This document shows, piece after piece, positions 12,878-21,400 of a stretch of DNA of 42,505 nt. The position numbers and the translations under genes are program-made. Source of the DNA: Beijerinckiaceae bacterium (GTDB taxonomy: Bacteria; Pseudomonadota; Alphaproteobacteria; Rhizobiales; Beijerinckiaceae); the NCBI GenBank assembly GCA_947453205.1, contig CANGFT010000039.1:1-42505 (forward strand). The letters run 5' to 3'. Numbering within the stretch: position 1 is the first letter of the stretch; every line of letters starts with the position of its first letter. The notes beneath the pieces are model-generated. The model had not been told where the DNA came from. It did not search any database and was given only the letters and a program-made list of their open reading frames with translations.

Positions 12878-14458
12878 TCACAATCCCATCGCCCCGCCAT
12901 CGGCGCGCGGATCATGGGCGGCGTCGACCCTGCCTTTCACGTCGCGCATCAGGGCGCCCGCATGGCCGAAGGCGTCGGAGCGGGGTTGGACGGCGACGTC
13001 ATGGCCGGCCTTTTCAAGGGCGCGGACAATGGAGGGGTCGAACGCCTCCTCCATGGCGAGGCGGGTCGAGGCGGCGCCCCAGGTGCGGCCGAGCACGAAG
13101 CGCGGGGCGTCCAAAGCCTCGGCCAGCCCCATGCCGAAATGCACCCGCGTGAAGAGCTGCGCCTGCACCTGCGGCTGGCCATCGCCGCCCATGGTCCCGT
13201 AGGGCATGACGCGGCCATCATCGAAAGCCGCCAGCGCGGGATTGAGCGTATGGAAGGGCTTGCGGCCGGGCGAGAGGGGATTTGTCGCGCGCGGGTCGAG
13301 CGAGAAGGATATGCCCCGGTTCTGCATGAGCACGCCGGTGCGCGGCAGCAGGCAGCCCGAGCCATATTCCCAATAGGTGGACTGGATGTAGGAGACGGCG
13401 TAGCCCGCCGCGTCCACGGCGCCCATCCAGATCGTGTCGCCCCTGGCGGGGGGCAGGGGGAAGGGCGCGGCGCGGTCCATGTCGATGAGGGCGGCCTCAC
13501 GGGCGAGGGCCTTGGCATCCAGCGCCTCCTGCGGCCGCGCCTCGCTGAAGGCGGGGTCGATGCAGAGGCGGTCGCGGATGGCGAAGGCGCGCTTGGTCGC
13601 CTCCACGAGCCCGTGGGTCTGGGCGAAGCTCTCGGGCTTCGTCACCCCCAGCCGCTCGAAAATGCCGAGGATCAGCAGGGAGGCGAGGCCTTGCGTCGGC
13701 GGGGGAAAGTTGTAATGGGTGCGGCCCGCCAGCTTCAGCGCCAGAGGCTCGCGGACCCGCGCCTCGAAGCGCCGCAGGTCTTCGCGCGTGACGGGGCTGT
13801 CGATGCGCTCGAGGTCCGCCGCGATCTCGCGGCCGACATCGCCCCGGTAGAAATCATCGAGGCCCTGCTGGGCCAGATGATCGAGGGTGGCGGCCAGCGC
13901 CCCATAGCGCAGCACGGCCCCTTCCGTCGGAATCTTGCCCTCCCGCAGATAGACCTCTGCGAAGCCCGGCGCCTTCGCCAGCGGGCCAAGATCGGGCTGG
14001 GTGCGCGCCTGCGAGGGCGAGACCGGCACGCCCTCGCGCGCATTGCGGATGGCGTCGCCAAGGAGGTCGCGCAGGGTCAGGCGTCCGCCGATGGAGCGGG
14101 CGTAGTCGAGCGCCAGCGCCCAGCCCCCGACGGCGCCGGGCACGGTGAGGGCGGCGTCCGGCCCGCGCGGGGGAATCGCCTCATGTTCGCGAGCCCGGTA
14201 ACGGGCCAGCGTCGCCCCGGCCCCTGCGGGTCCGCAGGCCTCGAAGGCGCGCACGCGGCCCCTGGGGTCGCGCACAAGCCAGAAGCCGTCGCCGCCGATG
14301 GAGTTCATATGGGGATAGACGACCGCGATGGTCGCGGCCATGGCGACCATGGCCTCCACCGCATTGCCGCCCATGGCCAGCACATTGCGCCCCGCTTCCG
14401 CAGCGCCCCTGTGCGGGGCCGCGACGGCGGCGGTGGAAAAGACCTCGGTCGAACCCAT
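12878..14458 (-). CDS. Gamma-glutamyltransferase family protein
   Basis: An Ntn hydrolase acting on gamma-glutamyl bonds (glutathione or related amides) by self-cleavage before a catalytic Thr. Seen: the N-terminal large-subunit signature NAVEAMVAMAAT, GGDGFW and FEACGPAG. The probable cleavage/catalytic Thr342 lies in GDTIWMGAVD, followed by SYIQSTYWEYGSG, and the C-terminal part has TMGGDGQPQ. Start at 14458 was chosen because GAGGGAC lies six bases upstream on this strand and the family N-terminus begins here; the open frame extends further but without homology. At 526 residues, with no signal peptide visible, it resembles the cytoplasmic YwrD-like group. The natural substrate is unknown. 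Confidence 0.92.
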   Translation of the reverse strand: MGSTEVFSTAAVAAPHRGAAEAGRNVLAMGGNAVEAMVAMAATIAVVYPHMNSIGGDGFWLVRDPRGRVRAFEACGPAGAGATLARYRAREHEAIPPRGPDAALTVPGAVGGWALALDYARSIGGRLTLRDLLGDAIRNAREGVPVSPSQARTQPDLGPLAKAPGFAEVYLREGKIPTEGAVLRYGALAATLDHLAQQGLDDFYRGDVGREIAADLERIDSPVTREDLRRFEARVREPLALKLAGRTHYNFPPPTQGLASLLILGIFERLGVTKPESFAQTHGLVEATKRAFAIRDRLCIDPAFSEARPQEALDAKALAREAALIDMDRAAPFPLPPARGDTIWMGAVDAAGYAVSYIQSTYWEYGSGCLLPRTGVLMQNRGISFSLDPRATNPLSPGRKPFHTLNPALAAFDDGRVMPYGTMGGDGQPQVQAQLFTRVHFGMGLAEALDAPRFVLGRTWGAASTRLAMEEAFDPSIVRALEKAGHDVAVQPRSDAFGHAGALMRDVKGRVDAAHDPRADGGAMGL

Positions 14459-14469
14459 ATGTCCCTCGC

Positions 14470-14519
14470 TTGTCGCCCTGACGGCGCCGATGCTATAAAC
14501 GGATGCTGACGCGCCGCAA
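14470..14519. promoter_or_regulatory. Overlapping divergent promoters
   Basis: Plus strand: TTGTCG (14470-14475), 18-base spacer, TATAAA (14494-14499), serving the small membrane protein. Minus strand: TTGCGG (14514-14519), 16-base spacer, TATAGC (14492-14497), serving the gamma-glutamyltransferase. The two -10 hexamers overlap, so the two promoters would compete for polymerase. Confidence 0.45.
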
Positions 14520-14542
14520 GGCGCACATGAGGAGCAAGACCC

Positions 14543-14779
14543 TTGGCCGATCAAAAGCCGATCAACTGGCAGAACGCCCTGACCATCGTCAGCGTGGCCA
14601 TTCTCGTCGGCACCGAGGTTGTCGGCATGACCTGGGCGGCGGGCTGGGCGCTCGGCGGCTTGTTCCAGTTTCCGGCCATCGTCAGCGCCGCCGTCGAGAT
14701 CGCGGGCGCCCTTTTCGGCTTCGTGCTGCTCTACTATTTCGTGCGCGCCGCCCTGAAGGTCGAGCCGATCAGGGGCTGA
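14543..14779 (+). CDS. Small membrane protein with two predicted helices
   Basis: A 78-residue protein of unknown function. The start is TTG, supported by AGGAG eight bases upstream (14530-14534); no in-frame ATG gives a better N-terminus. Seen: a polar N-terminus (ADQKPINWQN), a hydrophobic helix near residues 12-37 (ALTIVSVAILVGTEVVGMTWAAGWA), a second near 45-68 with FVLLYYFVRAAL, and a basic C-terminal tail. It lies divergently from the gamma-glutamyltransferase across an 84-base promoter region. Similar short proteins are common as unannotated companions in Hyphomicrobiales. No functional motif is visible. Confidence 0.75.
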   Translation: MADQKPINWQNALTIVSVAILVGTEVVGMTWAAGWALGGLFQFPAIVSAAVEIAGALFGFVLLYYFVRAALKVEPIRG

Positions 14780-14811
14780 GTCTCCCCTCAAGGACTAGCG
14801 CAGCGCTTGCA

Positions 14812-14958
14812 GCTTCTCTCCCCTTGTTGGGAGGGATTAGAGAGTGGGGGTGGTGAGGCGCTGATCGTGAGCGTCCTTCGCAGCCGCGCTCCCGCCCCAG
14901 ATCCGCAGACCCCCACCCCGTCCGCTAAAGCGGCCGACCCTCCCCACAGGGGGAGGGT
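14812..14958. repeat. Palindromic interspersed intergenic element
   Basis: The gap of 187 bases between the small membrane protein and the DUF1850 gene holds nested inverted repeats. ACCCTCCCC (14937-14945) pairs with GGGGAGGGT (14950-14958). GTGGGGG (14844-14850) pairs with CCCCCAC (14910-14916). The left end CTCTCCCCTTGTTGGGAGGGA is a related imperfect hairpin. Such G/C-block palindromes resemble dispersed intergenic repeats known from alphaproteobacterial genomes. Whether further copies exist cannot be seen here. Confidence 0.6.
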
Positions 14959-14966
14959 ATGGTCGG

Positions 14967-15332
14967 CTACTCGCAGACCCGCAGCGCCACCACATCCGCC
15001 GTCTCGCCCGCCGCGCCGATGCGGCGGCATTCGCCTGCTGCGCAGAGACCCCAGCCCTGCGGGATCACGTCCGAGCGGCGCAGCAGCACTTCGGGCAGCG
15101 CTGGAACCTTCGGCTTCCAGCGCCACCACGTTCCATCGAAACGGGCGTCCGGTCCCGGCTCCATGCCTGCGCCGAGGCTTTCGATGCGGGCCTCGACGAG
15201 GGTCAGGCCATCCTTGCTGACCAGCCAGTCCTCCTCCCACCGGGTCTTCTCGATGGAATGGGTCCAGGTGAGGGTGAAGCCCGCGACCGCCAGCCGCAGG
15301 AGCCCGGCGCCCGCAAGGATGCAAAGGCTCAC
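14967..15332 (-). CDS. DUF1850 domain protein of the TAXI-TRAP operon
   Basis: A 121-residue protein. DUF1850 proteins are regularly encoded with TAXI-type TRAP transporters; their role is unknown. Start is GTG at 15332, overlapping the permease stop as GTGA, which fits a tightly coupled operon. Seen: a short hydrophobic N-terminus (ILAGAGLLRLAVAGF), then the DUF1850 core with FTLTWTHSIEK, WEEDWLV and LTLVEARIESLGAGM near residues 15-60, and a C-terminal Cys-containing part (GLCAAGECRR). The N-terminal helix suggests membrane attachment or export. It is followed by the palindromic element, which may end the transcript. Confidence 0.82.
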   Translation of the reverse strand: MSLCILAGAGLLRLAVAGFTLTWTHSIEKTRWEEDWLVSKDGLTLVEARIESLGAGMEPGPDARFDGTWWRWKPKVPALPEVLLRRSDVIPQGWGLCAAGECRRIGAAGETADVVALRVCE

Positions 15333-17428
15333 GCCGCCTCGCGTTGGGCTTGCAGGTGGCTCCAGACCACAAGGCCCAGCGCCAGCGCGATGGCGGCGGG
15401 ATCGGTCCATGTCCCGGGAATGATGAAGAGAGCGCCTGAGAGCACGGCCAAAGCCTGCTGGAGGCGGCTGATATGGGTGAAGCAATAGCCGATGGCCGCC
15501 ACCCCGCAGACCAGAATGGTCAGGCTTGCCTTGAAGAAGGACCAGGCCACCTCGACCCAATAGCCATAATCCGCCGCGATCTGCCCGCCCGCCTGCATCA
15601 TCAGGGTCGGCTCATAGACCCCCATGAAGGGGATCAGGAAGCCCGCCAGCGCGATGCGCGTCGCCTGCCAGCCGATGGCGTCGGGGCTGGCCTTGGCGAT
15701 GGGCGCCGCCGCCAGAGCCGCCAGAGCCACAGGCGGGGTGAGGTCGGCGATGATGCCATAGTAGAACACGAACATATGGCTGCTGATGAGCGGCACGCCC
15801 AGCTGCAGCAGGGCGGGTGCGGCCAGCGAGGCGGTGATGATGTAGGTGGGGATGGTCGGCAGGCCCGTGCCCAGCACAAGGCAGGTGAACATCACCAGCA
15901 TCAGGCACAGGAAGAGGGATTCCTGCCCGAAGGAGACGATCCAGTTGCCGAAGATGGTGGCCGTGCCCGTGAGGGTCAGCGTGCCGATCACCGTGCCCAC
16001 GATGGCGCAGGCGAGGCCCACCGGCAGGGCCTGACGCGCGCCCTCCGCCAGCACGTCGCGGCAGATGAGGATGGTTTCGCGGCCGCCGCGCGTGAAGGCG
16101 TTGGCCACGATCAAAACGCCGATGAGCCAGAGCAGCACATTCACGCCGAACTTCAGAAAGGTCGCCGCCACAAGTCCCAGCACGATCCACAGAACGGTCC
16201 GCAGCGCCGCGCCCCTGAGGTTGAGGGCGAAGGCGCCGGCCAGAATCATCATGACCGTGAGCGCGAGGCCCATGGAGCCCGCAAAGAGCGGCGTATAGCC
16301 GTCCATCAGCAGCCAGATCAGCACCATCAGGGGCAAGGCGAGATGCCACTGGCGCTTGATGGCGGCGACGGGGCTTGGCAGCTCGGCGCGGGGGATGCCC
16401 ATGAGGCCGCGCTTGCCCGCCTCCAGATGCACCATCCAGAAGGCCGAGGCGAAATAGAGGATGGCCGGAATGATCGCCGCCTTCACGATCTCGGCATAGG
16501 GCACGTTGATGTTCTCGGCCATGATGAAGGCGACCGCGCCCATGACCGGGGGCATGATCTGCCCGCCCATGGAGGCCGTGGCCTCGACGCCGCCCGCAAA
16601 GGCGCCGCGATAGCCGAACTTCATCATCAGGGGGATCGTGAACTGGCCGACCGTCACCACATTGGCGACGCCCGAGCCCGAGATCGTGCCCATGAGCGCC
16701 GAGGAGATGACCGCCACCTTGGCGGCGCCGCCGCGCGAGGAGCCGACAAGGCCCAGCGCCACATCGTTGAAGAGCTGGATCATGCCCGCGCGCTCGAGGA
16801 AGGCGCCGAAAAGGATGAAGAGATAGATATAGGTCGCCGAAATGCCGGTCGGCGTGGCGTAGATGCCCTCGGTGCCGAAGCTCAGCTGTTCGACGATCTG
16901 GTCGAAATCGAAGGGGCGGTGGTCGAAGGGGCGCGGCAGCACATGGCCCCAGGCCGCATAGGCGATGAAGGCGAGGCAGATCAGCGGCAAGGACGCGCCC
17001 ATCAGGCGCCACGAAATCGCGAACAGGATCACCAGCGAGCCCACGCCAATGACGAGATCGGCATGGGTGAGGTCGCCCGCGCGGTTCACAAGATCGAAAT
17101 AGAAGATCCAGTGATAGAGGCCGACGCCAAAGCCCGCGAGCCCAAAGGCCCAGATCAACGCCTTGCGCAGGGCCGTGGGCGCGCTGTGGTTGGCCACCAG
17201 CGCGCAGGCCACCAGAACGAGAAACCCGACATGCACCGCCCGCAGGATCTGCGTGGCGATGGGCGCGAAGATCGCCGTGTAGATCTGGAAGGCCGAGAAG
17301 GCCACTGCGATCCAGAACAGGAGGCGGCCGGACAGGCCCTCGCCCCAGCCGCCGGGCAGGTGATGTTCGATGTCGAATTCGCTGGGCGCCACGATGGGCT
17401 GTGCGCTGTCCTGCGTGGTCTGTGTCAT
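15329..17428 (-). CDS. TRAP transporter permease, fused small and large membrane subunits
   Basis: A 699-residue inner-membrane permease in which the DctQ-like 4-TM and DctM-like 12-TM parts are joined, as is usual in TAXI systems. Seen: many hydrophobic helices with family segments such as GAFLERAGMIQLFND, GSSRGGAAKVAVISSALMG and GSGVANVVTVGQFTIPLM, then GGQIMPPVMGAVAF and LGTGLPTIPTYI. Start at 17428 (MTQTTQD) was preferred to a longer frame from 17482, which would run back to within 11 bases of the receptor stop. It probably drives ion-coupled uptake of an organic anion bound by the upstream receptor. The ligand is unknown. Confidence 0.93.
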   Translation of the reverse strand: MTQTTQDSAQPIVAPSEFDIEHHLPGGWGEGLSGRLLFWIAVAFSAFQIYTAIFAPIATQILRAVHVGFLVLVACALVANHSAPTALRKALIWAFGLAGFGVGLYHWIFYFDLVNRAGDLTHADLVIGVGSLVILFAISWRLMGASLPLICLAFIAYAAWGHVLPRPFDHRPFDFDQIVEQLSFGTEGIYATPTGISATYIYLFILFGAFLERAGMIQLFNDVALGLVGSSRGGAAKVAVISSALMGTISGSGVANVVTVGQFTIPLMMKFGYRGAFAGGVEATASMGGQIMPPVMGAVAFIMAENINVPYAEIVKAAIIPAILYFASAFWMVHLEAGKRGLMGIPRAELPSPVAAIKRQWHLALPLMVLIWLLMDGYTPLFAGSMGLALTVMMILAGAFALNLRGAALRTVLWIVLGLVAATFLKFGVNVLLWLIGVLIVANAFTRGGRETILICRDVLAEGARQALPVGLACAIVGTVIGTLTLTGTATIFGNWIVSFGQESLFLCLMLVMFTCLVLGTGLPTIPTYIITASLAAPALLQLGVPLISSHMFVFYYGIIADLTPPVALAALAAAPIAKASPDAIGWQATRIALAGFLIPFMGVYEPTLMMQAGGQIAADYGYWVEVAWSFFKASLTILVCGVAAIGYCFTHISRLQQALAVLSGALFIIPGTWTDPAAIALALGLVVWSHLQAQREAA

Positions 17429-17492
17429 GCCTGCCGCGCCTTCAAACGATGGAGGGCGGGACGCCAGGCGCCCCGCGTTCAAGATCAGAGGG

Positions 17493-18455
17493 CTACTTCA
17501 CGACGCCCTTTTCGCGCAGATATTTCTCGGCGCCGGGATGCATGGGAATCGGCATGCCCTGCATGGCGAGCTCCAGCTTGATGTCGCGCGCCGCCTGATG
17601 GGCCGCAACGAGCTCGTCGCGCGATTCAAAGACGCCCTTGACCATCTGGTAGACCAGATCATCCGACAGGCCCGCGCGGGTGACGAGATAGTTCACGACG
17701 GCGGCGGCCTGCACATCCTGCGTCTGGCCCGAATAGGTGTTGGCGGGGATGACCGCCTTGACATAGGGCGCCCCGATCTTGTCGACGAGCGCGCCGGGCA
17801 CCTCCACCACGGTGATCTCGAGCGAGGAGGCGAGATCGCGGATGGCCGCGACGCCAAGCCCCGCCGACTGCAGGGTGGCGTCGAGCTGGCGGTTCTTGAT
17901 GAGGTCGACGGATTCGGCGAAGGGCAGATATTCCACCTTGCCGAGATCCTTGTAGGTGAGGCCAGCGCCAGAGAGGATCGCGCGGGCGTTGAGTTCGGTG
18001 CCGGACTTGGGCGCGCCGACCGACAGGCGCTTGCCCTTCAGGTCTGCGAGGGTCTTGATGCCGCTCTCTTTGGACGCCACGACCTGGATGAAGTTGGGGT
18101 AGATGGCGGCGACGCCGCGCAGCTTGTCGAGCTTGCCCTTGAAGCCCGCCTCCTCATCGCCCACCCAGGCGAAGGCCAGCGAATCGCCCAGCGTGAAGGC
18201 GATCTCGCCCTTGCCCTGCTGCAACAGCACGAGATTCTCCACCGAGGCCTTGGTCGCCTGAACGGAGGGGCGGACATTGGCGATCTTCTGCGAGAAGATC
18301 TTCGAAAGCGCCACGCCCAGCGGGTAATAGACGCCCGAGGTGCCGCCCGTCAGGACGTTGATGAATTCATCCGCCGCAGCGGCGCGGAACGGCGTGAGGG
18401 CGCAGGCGGCGCCGGTGAGAAACGCTGCATTGAAGCCGCGGCGGGTCGTGAGCAT
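17493..18455 (-). CDS. TAXI family TRAP transporter solute-binding protein
   Basis: Periplasmic receptor that delivers solute to the fused permease encoded next. Seen: a Tat-like or twin-Arg N-terminus (MLTTRRGF) with a hydrophobic stretch and likely cleavage after AAA near residue 29. The TAXI start motif INVLTGGTSGVYYPLG follows, then a helical region VRPSVQATKASVENL and a C-terminal lobe with KAVIPANTYSGQT. The 320 residues match the family (commonly 310-330). Start at 18455 has AGGGGAG eight bases upstream. A candidate promoter lies 60-90 bases upstream. TAXI receptors often bind glutamate-like or aromatic acids, but the ligand cannot be deduced. Confidence 0.93.
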   Translation of the reverse strand: MLTTRRGFNAAFLTGAACALTPFRAAAADEFINVLTGGTSGVYYPLGVALSKIFSQKIANVRPSVQATKASVENLVLLQQGKGEIAFTLGDSLAFAWVGDEEAGFKGKLDKLRGVAAIYPNFIQVVASKESGIKTLADLKGKRLSVGAPKSGTELNARAILSGAGLTYKDLGKVEYLPFAESVDLIKNRQLDATLQSAGLGVAAIRDLASSLEITVVEVPGALVDKIGAPYVKAVIPANTYSGQTQDVQAAAVVNYLVTRAGLSDDLVYQMVKGVFESRDELVAAHQAARDIKLELAMQGMPIPMHPGAEKYLREKGVVK

Positions 18456-18514
18456 GGTGGAATCTCCCCTGATCTTTTTGTCACGCATCTGAGGGATCAG
18501 CGCGACAGGGGCCG

Positions 18515-18543
18515 AATATGCTTGTCTTTGGGGATTTGTCCAA
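18515..18543 (-). promoter_or_regulatory. Candidate promoter of the TAXI-TRAP operon
   Basis: On the minus strand: TTGGAC (18538-18543), a 17-base spacer, CATATT (18515-18520). The transcript start would be near 18508, about 50 bases before ATG 18455. Confidence 0.45.
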
Positions 18544-18636
18544 CTGGCCCGGCTTCAATTTTCCGCCCCGGCCCTGTTCTTTCCTTCGCCGCCTGATCGT
18601 GCGAACCTTGGGTGTCGTATCTCTGGAGGAAGAACC

Positions 18637-20256
18637 ATGACCGCGAAACGCGGCTATGACTACATCATCGTCGGCGCTGGCTCGGCAGGCTGCGTGCTCG
18701 CCAATCGGCTGAGCGCGTCGGGCTCGGACGAGGTGCTGATTCTGGAGGCGGGCGGGCGCGACCTTGATCCGCTGATCCATATCCCCGTCGGCCTTGGCAA
18801 GATGCACCAATACCGCCTGCATGACTGGGGCTATGACGCAGAGCCCGACCCCGCCCTGCAGGGGCGCGCCATCGAGGCGATGCGCGGCAAGGTGCTCGGC
18901 GGCTCCCATTCCATCAATGTCATGGCCTATACGCGCGGCGACCGGGGCGATTACGACCGATGGGCGCGCGATGAGGGCGCCGCCGGCTGGTCCTATCGGG
19001 AGGTGCTGCCCTATTTCAAGCGCGGCGAGACCTGGTGCGAGGGCGAGAACCTCTATCGCGGCGGCTCAGGCGAGGTGCATGTGCGCTGGAGCGGGCGCGC
19101 CGATCCGCTGTTCGAGGCCTGGACGCAGGCGGGCAAGGCCGTGGGCTTTCGCGAGAACGAGGATTTCAACGGCGTCACGACCGAGGGCTTCGGCCGCATC
19201 CAGCAGACCATCAAGAACGGCAAGCGCCATTCGGCCGCGCGGGCCCATCTGCATCCCGCGCTCGCGCGCCCCAACCTCAGCCTTGAAGTGAAGGCTCACG
19301 CGACACGCATCCTCTTTGAGGGAACGCGGGCCGTGGGCGTCGAATATCGCAAGGATGAGATGACCCATCGGGTCTATGCGGAGAAGGAGGTCATCATCTC
19401 CTCCGGCGCCTTCAACGCCCCGCAGCTCCTGATGCTCTCAGGCATAGGCCCCGCCGCCCATCTGCGCGAACACGGGATCGAGACGCTGGTCGACCTGCCC
19501 GTGGGCGCGAATCTGCAGGACCATCTCGCCGCCTGGTTCTCCTGGGCGCGCAACAGTCCCGGCCATTTCCATCAGCTGATGCGCTTCGACCGCATGTCGC
19601 TGGCCATGCTGCAGGCCTGGTTCTTCGGCACGGGGCCGGGCACCGATTTGCCCGGCAGCCTCTTCGCCTTCATCAAGACGGACCCCTCGCTCGAATATCC
19701 CGACATGGAGTTCATCTTCCGGGGAACGGCGGCCAACGCCCATCTGTGGATGCCCGGCGTCAAGGCGCCCTTCGAGGACGCCTTCGGCATCCGTCCCGCG
19801 CTCATGCGCCAGAAGAGCCGCGGCGAGGTTCTGCTGCGCTCGGCCGACCCCTTCGACAAGCCGCGCATCCACTATAATTTCCTGACCCATCCCGATGATC
19901 TCAAGACGATCATCAAGGGCACGCGGCTGGCGCTGGAGGTCTCGAACCAGCAGCAGATGGCGGCCTTCAAGGGCCGGCCCATCGGCCCGCCCCCGGTCAA
20001 GACGGACGCTGACATCGAGGAATGGTTCCGCAAGACCGCGATCACGGTCCACCACCCCTGCGGCACCTGCCCCATAGGAACGGTGCTTGATCCGCAGCTG
20101 CGGGTGCATGGGACGCAGGGCCTGCGCGTGGTCGACGCCTCCGCCATGCCCAGCATCGTCGGCGCCCATATCAACGCCGCCGTGCTGATGATCGCCGAAC
20201 GCGGCGCGGACTTCGTCAGGGGCTTGCCTGCCCTGCCTGCGGCGCAGGGGGTGTGA
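18637..20256 (+). CDS. GMC family FAD-dependent oxidoreductase (choline dehydrogenase-like)
   Basis: Oxidises an alcohol with FAD; cytoplasmic or membrane-associated. Seen: the N-terminal dinucleotide-binding motif [15 protein letters not shown] (residues 8-22), GMC signature 1 near [18 protein letters not shown], signature 2 near [17 protein letters not shown], and the C-terminal catalytic region [10 protein letters not shown] with a following Asn in [10 protein letters not shown]. It is 539 residues long and starts after GGAGGAAGAACC, a clear ribosome-binding site. No betaine-aldehyde dehydrogenase or choline transporter is adjacent, so choline is only one of many possible substrates. It is transcribed divergently from the TAXI-TRAP operon, which could import its substrate; that is inference from position only. 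Confidence 0.92.
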   Translation: MTAKRGYDYIIVGAGSAGCVLANRLSASGSDEVLILEAGGRDLDPLIHIPVGLGKMHQYRLHDWGYDAEPDPALQGRAIEAMRGKVLGGSHSINVMAYTRGDRGDYDRWARDEGAAGWSYREVLPYFKRGETWCEGENLYRGGSGEVHVRWSGRADPLFEAWTQAGKAVGFRENEDFNGVTTEGFGRIQQTIKNGKRHSAARAHLHPALARPNLSLEVKAHATRILFEGTRAVGVEYRKDEMTHRVYAEKEVIISSGAFNAPQLLMLSGIGPAAHLREHGIETLVDLPVGANLQDHLAAWFSWARNSPGHFHQLMRFDRMSLAMLQAWFFGTGPGTDLPGSLFAFIKTDPSLEYPDMEFIFRGTAANAHLWMPGVKAPFEDAFGIRPALMRQKSRGEVLLRSADPFDKPRIHYNFLTHPDDLKTIIKGTRLALEVSNQQQMAAFKGRPIGPPPVKTDADIEEWFRKTAITVHHPCGTCPIGTVLDPQLRVHGTQGLRVVDASAMPSIVGAHINAAVLMIAERGADFVRGLPALPAAQGV

Positions 20257-20262
20257 GGCGCG

Positions 20263-20661
20263 CTAGAGTTTGAGCTGCCGGATGCGCGTCGTCGTCATCG
20301 GCAGTTCAAACACCGCTCCGCCACTGACGTTTCCTGCGAGCGTCTCAATGCCTTCCCAATGGGCGAGGATGCGTTCGAGCTGCTTGATGACCGTCGCCTT
20401 GAGAAGGCCCCTCGACAGAAAGAAGCCTACGAGGCGGGAGTTTTGAAAGGCGCCATATTCAGCGCGGTTTCTGGTGATGCGGCGGTCGCCGGAAATCACG
20501 ATCCATCGGTCTTCCGCGCTCAACTGCTGAATCCATTCGAGATCAGTCGCAGTGCGCCGGAACCGTTCGCCGAGCCATGTCACGTGGTGACGATCCCTGA
20601 ACAGTTCGCGCAGAGCGCGCGCCATGGCGGGGGAAAGGTTATGGTCGAAGAAAACGTTCAC
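20263..20661 (-). CDS. VapC45-like PIN domain toxin
   Basis: A predicted RNase toxin of the PIN-like fold, 132 residues. Seen: N-terminal FFDHNLSPAMARALREL with Asp6, acidic residues Asp40 and Glu42 in the middle, and ISGDRRITRN with Asp59. This spacing of acidic residues fits the VapC45/DUF5615-type PIN group. Start is GTG at 20661, overlapping the antitoxin stop as GTGA, so translation is coupled and the antitoxin is made first. Codon choice and base composition are less GC-rich than in the neighbours, consistent with horizontal acquisition. It converges on the GMC oxidoreductase with a six-base gap. Toxic activity is inferred, not visible. Confidence 0.8.
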   Translation of the reverse strand: MNVFFDHNLSPAMARALRELFRDRHHVTWLGERFRRTATDLEWIQQLSAEDRWIVISGDRRITRNRAEYGAFQNSRLVGFFLSRGLLKATVIKQLERILAHWEGIETLAGNVSGGAVFELPMTTTRIRQLKL

Positions 20662-21368
20662 GCCGCCCTTAGCTCAGTTTCAAAATTGATTGCGTCCCGC
20701 ACAATGCTGACGGGGACTTCGTAAAGAGAGGCGACACGCTCGACCGAGCCTTCCGCCGCCGCCGCCTCAAACAGGGTCACGGTGGGGACGCCGAATTTCG
20801 CGGCGATGGGCTGGCCGAAGCTGCGCAAGGGATCAATGACGATGGATTGTTTGCCGCGCCAGGGCCGCCAGCGCGCCACGGCGTCGTTTTCAAAGTCGAG
20901 ATCCCTGAACGTGCGCGCAATGACCTGCTTGAAAACGAATTGCCTGTTCTTGAGATCGAGGACGGCGCTGTCGTCTGCTTTCGAAATGCCCTCGAAGAAA
21001 ATGGTTCGCCCATCCGTCTGAAAGCGGCGGGTCGAAAAGGGGCGGTCGTCATCGACCTCATGACGGGCATGTTCGAGGCATTTGCGGATTGTGGCGAGGC
21101 TGAGGCCGGCTTTCAGAAAAGCGTCGATGAAGCGCAGCTCCACCAGGTCGCGAAAGCCAAGATCAATCTGTCGGCCGCGACGGGGCGCCTGCGGCGTCCA
21201 GAGCGGCGGGCGCGCAACCCTTTCGCCGTCTCGAAGATAGGAATATCCGCCGAGCCAGCGGCGGATGTTCAAGACCGGAATTTTGAGCAGGCGCGCCGCT
21301 TCAGGCGCCGTATAGCAACCGGCGCCCGGCGGAATGGAAGCCTCATGCACAGCCCTGCCCTTCGTCAT
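20658..21368 (-). CDS. VapB45-like antitoxin with HTH and DUF433 domains
   Basis: A 236-residue DNA-binding partner of the PIN protein. Seen: an N-terminal MerR-like helix-turn-helix (TAPEAARLLKIPVLNIRRWL, about residues 20-39), a central helical region (DLVELRFIDAFLKAGLSLATI), a beta-rich middle, and a C-terminal DUF433-type winged helix (SVERVASLYEVPVSIVRDAINFE, about residues 208-230). This domain order is that of VapB45-type antitoxins. ATG at 21368 was chosen because homology begins shortly after it; the frame upstream overlaps the decarboxylase gene. It probably autoregulates the pair. An AT-rich patch (TGTTATGTTACAGTC) directly precedes the start. Confidence 0.8.
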   Translation of the reverse strand: MTKGRAVHEASIPPGAGCYTAPEAARLLKIPVLNIRRWLGGYSYLRDGERVARPPLWTPQAPRRGRQIDLGFRDLVELRFIDAFLKAGLSLATIRKCLEHARHEVDDDRPFSTRRFQTDGRTIFFEGISKADDSAVLDLKNRQFVFKQVIARTFRDLDFENDAVARWRPWRGKQSIVIDPLRSFGQPIAAKFGVPTVTLFEAAAAEGSVERVASLYEVPVSIVRDAINFETELRAA

Positions 21369-21400
21369 GACTGTAACATAACAGATGACAAAGAAGTCGG

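Noticed and set aside
15473-17581. A 702-codon plus-strand frame opposite the TRAP permease
   Set aside because: Mirror frame of a hydrophobic protein, giving a strongly polar product without motifs.
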